This document shows, one piece after another, positions 5,470-8,290 of a stretch of DNA of 8,290 nucleotides. The stretch is from Oscillospiraceae bacterium (GTDB lineage Bacteria; Bacillota; Clostridia; Oscillospirales; Oscillospiraceae): NCBI GenBank assembly GCA_031280855.1, contig JAITGH010000005.1, positions 1-8,290 of the forward strand. Reading direction: 5' to 3'. The notes under the pieces were generated by a model that worked only from the letters and a program-made list of their open reading frames with translations, had not been told where the DNA came from and ran no database searches. The first letter of the stretch is position 1. Each line of letters starts with the position of its first letter. A program made the translations under genes and the position numbers.

Positions 5470-6005
5470 AGAAGGATTTGAACTTACTGCTTGCCGGATT
5501 CGGAGGTCAGGGACTTCTGTTCGCCGGCAAGGTGATCGCCTATTGCGGACTGATCGAGAACCGGCAGCTGTCGTGGCTGCCGAGTTACGGTCCGGAGATG
5601 CGCGGCGGTACCGCAAACTGCGGAGTCTGCATCTCTGACGAGCCGATCGGATCGCCGCTCGTCGTCGCCCCGAACCAGCTTATTGTGATGAATCTGCCGT
5701 CGCTGGAGAAGTTCGTTAACGCTGTGCCGTCCGACGGTCTGATCTTGGTGGACAGCACGATGATTCCCGCAACCGTTTCGCGTACCGACGTGACGGTGCG
5801 CTGCGTCCCGTCGACTGCGCTTGCGGAGTCCAACGGGCTCAAGGGGCTTGCGAATATCGTGCTGGTCGGAACGCTGTTTTCGGAGTACGAGTTCTGCGCC
5901 TACGACACGCTTGTTGAGGCGATTCGGAAGTCCGTACCGGCATCGAAGACCGAGATGTTCGACCTTAACATACGCGCATTGCGGCTGGGGCTCGAGTACA
6001 ACTAG
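5466..6005 (+). CDS. 2-oxoacid:ferredoxin oxidoreductase gamma subunit (KorC/PorG-type)
   Basis: This 179-residue protein is the gamma subunit, whose family contributes to the CoA side of the reaction. LLAGFGGQGLLFAGKV (8-23) is the diagnostic Gly-rich opening. WLPSYGPEMRGGTANC (37-52) is the second hallmark. NQLIVMNLPSLEKF (70-83) and LVDSTMI (94-100) are core strands. GGAGGAGGGG at about 5451-5460 is a very strong ribosome site 5 nt before ATG 5466. An open frame reaching upstream to 5391 is a shadow of the beta gene. It is the last oxidoreductase gene. plsX begins 38 bp later with no terminator hairpin and T-run, so transcription may continue. Confidence 0.93.
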   Translation: MKKDLNLLLAGFGGQGLLFAGKVIAYCGLIENRQLSWLPSYGPEMRGGTANCGVCISDEPIGSPLVVAPNQLIVMNLPSLEKFVNAVPSDGLILVDSTMIPATVSRTDVTVRCVPSTALAESNGLKGLANIVLVGTLFSEYEFCAYDTLVEAIRKSVPASKTEMFDLNIRALRLGLEYN

Positions 6006-6013
6006 CGCGGTCT

Positions 6014-6037
6014 CACTCTAAAAATGACATAGGAGTG
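6014..6037 (+). promoter_or_regulatory. Hairpin overlapping the plsX ribosome binding site
   Basis: CACTC (6014-6018) can pair with GAGTG (6033-6037), extended by a T-G pair (6019/6032), around a 12-nt loop. The 3' arm includes most of the AGGAG ribosome site (6031-6035) that lies 8 nt before ATG 6044. The stem is short, so the regulatory meaning is tentative. The ribosome site itself is clear and selects ATG 6044 over the in-frame GTG at 6035. Confidence 0.35.
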
Positions 6038-6043
6038 CGAAGG

Positions 6044-7069
6044 ATGAAGATAATCGTAGACGCGATGGGCGGAGATAACGCGCCGCTCAGCATTGTAGAG
6101 GGCTCCGCGCTCGCGGCGGTTGAGTTGGGCGCGAAGCTTGTCCTCGTCGGACGCGGCGATGAGATATTGAAGTCGATGCACTCGCTGAGCATGGACACTC
6201 TGCCCGACGGAGTCGAAATCGCGAACGCGTCGGAGCTTGTAGACATGCACGACGACCCGGTAGCGGCAGTGCGAGCGAAGAAGGACTCCTCGCTTGTCGT
6301 CGGATTGAACCTGCTGCGCGACGGCGAAGGCTCCGCATTCGTGTCCGCCGGAAGCACCGGCGCGTTGCTTGCGGGTGCGACGCTGATTATCAAGCGGATC
6401 AAGGGCATACGCCGCGCCGCGCTCGCGCCTATCATGCCGCAGCTGCTCGGGAATCGCGTCATCATCGACAGCGGCGCGAACATCGATTGCACCCCGGAGT
6501 TCCTACTGCAATTCGCGGTAATGGGTTCCAGCCTTACAAAGAACGTCTTCGGGAAGTCCTCGCCCAAAGTCGGACTGCTTAACATCGGCACGGAGGACAC
6601 GAAAGGCGGGCAGCTGCAGCTTGACGCGTACGCTCTGCTTAAAAGCGCGGGTGAGTCCGGTGCGCTCAACTTCATCGGCAACATCGAGGCCCGCGACGTG
6701 TTCCTCGGCGACGTCGACGTAGTAGTCAGCGACGGGTTCTCCGGCAACGTATTGCTTAAGACGATGGAGGGCATGGGGCTGTTCTTCATGCGGCAGATGC
6801 GATCGCTGCTATCGACGAATCTCCGAACGAAGCTCGGCGGGATGCTGATCAAGTCCGCGTTTAAGGATTTGCGAGCGCAGATGGACTACACGGAGGTCGG
6901 CGGCGGAATCCTGCTCGGCGTTACCAAGCCCGTCGTCAAGGCGCACGGATCCTCCGACGCGAAGGCGATCCGCAACGCCATCGCGTTCGCGCTCAAGTGC
7001 GCGGAATCCAACTACATCTCCGATATCGAGCTGTCAAGGAGTATCGACAATGACCAGAGAGAGGATTAA
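6044..7069 (+). CDS. plsX: Phosphate acyltransferase PlsX
   Basis: This 341-residue enzyme makes acyl-phosphate from acyl-ACP and phosphate, supplying PlsY for the first step of phospholipid synthesis. It is a cytoplasmic, peripherally membrane-associated protein. It starts with the near-invariant MKIIVDAMGGDNAP (1-14). SAGSTGALLAG (101-111), LLNIGTED (178-185), NIEARD (213-218) and VSDGFSGNVLLKT (228-240) follow in family order, and GGGILLGVTKPVVKAHGSS (286-304) lies near the end. The length matches PlsX (about 330-345). NIEARD replaces the more usual NIEGRD, a mild variation. The end overlaps acpP by 20 nt. In many Firmicutes plsX belongs to a FapR-controlled fatty-acid operon; I saw no FapR-like operator here. 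Confidence 0.96.
   Translation: MKIIVDAMGGDNAPLSIVEGSALAAVELGAKLVLVGRGDEILKSMHSLSMDTLPDGVEIANASELVDMHDDPVAAVRAKKDSSLVVGLNLLRDGEGSAFVSAGSTGALLAGATLIIKRIKGIRRAALAPIMPQLLGNRVIIDSGANIDCTPEFLLQFAVMGSSLTKNVFGKSSPKVGLLNIGTEDTKGGQLQLDAYALLKSAGESGALNFIGNIEARDVFLGDVDVVVSDGFSGNVLLKTMEGMGLFFMRQMRSLLSTNLRTKLGGMLIKSAFKDLRAQMDYTEVGGGILLGVTKPVVKAHGSSDAKAIRNAIAFALKCAESNYISDIELSRSIDNDQRED
7036..7041 (+). promoter_or_regulatory. acpP ribosome site inside the 3' end of plsX
   Basis: AAGGAG lies within plsX codons, 8 nt before the acpP ATG at 7050. It supports this start and the 20-nt overlap as a real translational arrangement rather than a start-calling error. Confidence 0.75.
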
Positions 7070-7286
7070 CGCCGTCATCGCGGAACAGTTCGCAGTTCCC
7101 ATAGAATCACTCACCGATTCCACGCGCTTCAAGGAAGACCTCAACGCCGACTCCATCGATCTCGTCGAGCTTGCCATATCGCTTGAGAGCGTATTCAACC
7201 TTCCGGAGCCGGAGAACGGCGAGTTCACCGCTCCGGCGACAATCGGCGAACTGATCGCGTACGTCGACTCGCTTTCAACGTTATGA
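7050..7286 (+). CDS. acpP: Acyl carrier protein
   Basis: This 78-residue acidic protein carries growing acyl chains in type II fatty-acid synthesis and donates acyl groups to PlsX. The phosphopantetheine site is ADSIDLVEL (33-41), with Ser35 as the attachment residue. Ile36 replaces the common Leu of the DSL motif. RFKEDLNADS (26-35) and the following helix ISLESVFN (43-50) match ACP helix II. PATIGELIAYV (62-72) matches the last helix. It overlaps plsX by 20 nt upstream, and its stop overlaps rnc in an ATGA. The fab genes often found between plsX and acpP in Firmicutes are absent. Confidence 0.95.
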   Translation: MTRERINAVIAEQFAVPIESLTDSTRFKEDLNADSIDLVELAISLESVFNLPEPENGEFTAPATIGELIAYVDSLSTL

Positions 7287-7960
7287 GCGACGCGATTCCG
7301 AACATCGGGCACGTGTTCCGTGACCCGCGATTGCCGCGCATCGCGCTCACGCATAGCTCGTACGCTAATGAGCGCGGGCTCGGACGCTCCGCGTGTAATG
7401 AGCGGCTGGAGTTCCTCGGCGACTCCGTACTTGGGCACATTACCGCCGAGTACTTGTACCGCAGTTACCCTTCGAAGCCGGAGGGTGAGCTTACGAAGAT
7501 GCGATCCGCGCTGGTGTGTGAGTCAAGTCTTGCGACTGCGGCTCGGCGCTTGAATCTTGGCGAGTACCTGCGGGTAGGGCGGGGCGAGGATCGCTCCGGC
7601 GGGCGGGAGCGTCCGTCGATACTCGCGGACGCGTTCGAGGCGTTGCTTGCCGCGCTCTATCTCGACGGTGGGCGCGACGTAGCGGAACGCTTCGTGCGGG
7701 AGAATCTGCTTGACCTCGCCGCGCACTACTCGACTCAGTCGGGCGACTATAAGACGCAGCTTCAAGAGATCGTCCAGCGCGACGGCTCACCCTCGCCGGA
7801 GTACCGCATTATCGGGGAACGCGGCCCCGAACATGCGCGAACGTTCACTGCGGAGGTGCTGATCTCCGGCGTCGCTTCCGGTTCGGGTGAGGGCGGCACG
7901 AAAAAGGACGCGGAGCAATCCGCCGCTCGCGCCGCGCTTAACTCGCTGACCGCACAGTAG
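7283..7960 (+). CDS. rnc: Ribonuclease III
   Basis: This 225-residue endonuclease cuts double-stranded RNA in rRNA and mRNA maturation. The RNase III signature NERLEFLGDSVL (39-50) gives Glu40, Glu43 and Asp47. EGELTKMRSALV (67-78) gives Glu67, and ADAFEALLAALYLDGG (115-130) gives Asp116 and Glu119. These align with E. coli Glu38, Glu41, Asp45, Glu65, Asp114 and Glu117, so the active site is complete. A double-stranded-RNA-binding domain runs from about 155 (DYKTQLQE) to 223, with the KKDAEQSAARAAL helix at 207-219. The start overlaps the acpP stop as ATGA. The 15 nt before it (CGCTTTCAACGTT and nearby) show no Shine-Dalgarno site, so translation probably depends on termination-reinitiation from acpP. 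The smc/ftsY genes that often follow rnc in Firmicutes are absent; a converging gene follows instead. Confidence 0.96.
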   Translation: MSDAIPNIGHVFRDPRLPRIALTHSSYANERGLGRSACNERLEFLGDSVLGHITAEYLYRSYPSKPEGELTKMRSALVCESSLATAARRLNLGEYLRVGRGEDRSGGRERPSILADAFEALLAALYLDGGRDVAERFVRENLLDLAAHYSTQSGDYKTQLQEIVQRDGSPSPEYRIIGERGPEHARTFTAEVLISGVASGSGEGGTKKDAEQSAARAALNSLTAQ

Positions 7961-8004
7961 GCGGGGGAGCGCGGAACTTTCCGTTACCACGTCCCCTATC
8001 GCCT
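7959..8004. terminator. Structured element between converging genes, possible bidirectional terminator
   Basis: AGGCG (7959-7963) pairs with CGCCT (8000-8004), and GGGGA (7964-7968) pairs with TCCCC (7992-7996) across a small bulge. Inside, CGGA (7972-7975) pairs with TCCG (7980-7983). The GC-rich stem starts at the rnc stop codon and lies in the 59-bp space between rnc and the minus-strand gene, where a shared terminator would be expected. No T-run follows on either strand, so intrinsic termination is not certain. Confidence 0.4.
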
Positions 8005-8019
8005 GATCCCTGACTCCTG

Positions 8020-8290
8020 TTAGGCTACTTTCGTGATGTTGAACTGTGACGGCGCGAACTGTAATGTATTGCCGGTAGTCGTGTTAGCCGCGAGCTTCAA
8101 CGTTGTTCCCGCAGGCAAGAACACGATGCTGTTACCCGCCGTGCTGGTTTGCGTACCGCCGCCCGCGTCAACGGTAGCGGTAGTACCCGGGATAACGCTG
8201 CCGTCACTGGAGATAACTGCGGTCTGGACGACTCCGATGTTCGACGGTGCGAAGTTCGCATTGTAGTCGATTTTGTAGTAGCCGGGTTGA
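8020..8290 (-). CDS. Partial C-terminus of a BclA/collagen-like surface protein (jelly-roll domain)
   Basis: Read on the minus strand from the window edge, an uninterrupted frame gives 89 residues ending in TAA (complement of 8020-8022). The start lies beyond the window. The sequence is rich in Thr, Asn, Gly and Ala, has no Cys, and alternates short beta-strand-like segments: GYYKIDYNANFAPSNIGVV, then SIVFLPAGTTLKLAANTTTG, and finally QFAPSQFNITKVA. A GxYxIxY strand, an AGTTLKLAA segment and an N-x-TKVA ending fit the C-terminal TNF-like jelly-roll of BclA/collagen-like glycoproteins. This is a pattern judgement, and another secreted beta-rich protein is possible. A plus-strand open frame on the same bases has no ribosome site and is treated as a shadow. 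The gene converges on rnc. Confidence 0.65.
   Translation of the reverse strand, partial: QPGYYKIDYNANFAPSNIGVVQTAVISSDGSVIPGTTATVDAGGGTQTSTAGNSIVFLPAGTTLKLAANTTTGNTLQFAPSQFNITKVA

Noticed and set aside
6013..6852. 279-codon minus-strand frame antisense to plsX
   Set aside because: PlsX on the plus strand is unmistakable. The antisense product is Ser/Pro/Arg-rich low-complexity sequence without a family pattern.
8033..8266. Plus-strand 77-residue frame downstream of rnc
   Set aside because: It has no ribosome site and is hydrophobic in a way that mirrors the Thr/Asn-rich minus-strand gene, which is open across the whole region.
1..8290. CRISPR array, tRNA, rRNA or known riboswitch
   Set aside because: I found no regularly spaced repeats, no cloverleaf sequence and no conserved riboswitch core by reading both strands. 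A covariance-model scan would be the decisive test.

Overview
The window looks like a chromosomal segment of an anaerobic Firmicute (probably class Clostridia) with fairly GC-rich coding DNA. Three things point this way. There is a ferredoxin-dependent 2-oxoacid oxidoreductase cluster, a mark of strict anaerobes. There is a plsX-acpP-rnc run, the bacterial fatty-acid/phospholipid synteny block typical of Firmicutes. The sigma-A promoters and AGGAGG-type ribosome sites are near consensus. The genus cannot be named from the sequence.

Layout. Positions 1-2330 form an accessory stretch of single genes, each with its own leader: a frameshifted and truncated flavin-reductase pseudogene behind an intact strong promoter (8-476), a cysteine-rich pRiA4b ORF-3-like protein (623-1252), and an alpha/beta-hydrolase esterase (1404-2327). 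A 151-bp imperfect palindrome (2339-2489), possibly a MITE-like element, separates this stretch from the next block.

Positions 2508-6005 hold a perfect consensus promoter firing an apparently leaderless P-loop ATPase. A 196-bp gap follows, then four tightly packed genes for a 2-oxoacid:ferredoxin oxidoreductase: a small 2x[4Fe-4S] ferredoxin subunit, VorB-type alpha, TPP-binding beta, and gamma. Positions 6044-7960 hold plsX, acpP and rnc, which overlap each other. A partial minus-strand gene (8020-8290) converges on rnc. It encodes the C-terminus of a secreted or surface protein resembling the C-terminal jelly-roll domain of BclA/collagen-like proteins.

How the genes work together. The oxidoreductase converts a 2-oxoacid (perhaps a branched-chain one) plus CoA to acyl-CoA, CO2 and reduced ferredoxin. 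Acyl-CoA or acyl-ACP is the currency of the adjacent plsX/acpP pair, so co-expression across the 38-bp gap would be metabolically sensible; this is inference. The genes are mostly conserved. The less ordinary items are the leaderless ATPase with a non-canonical P-loop, the palindrome, the decayed flavin reductase, and several overlapping or occluded translation starts. I see no CRISPR array, tRNA, rRNA, intact insertion sequence, defence island or evidently new multi-gene system.
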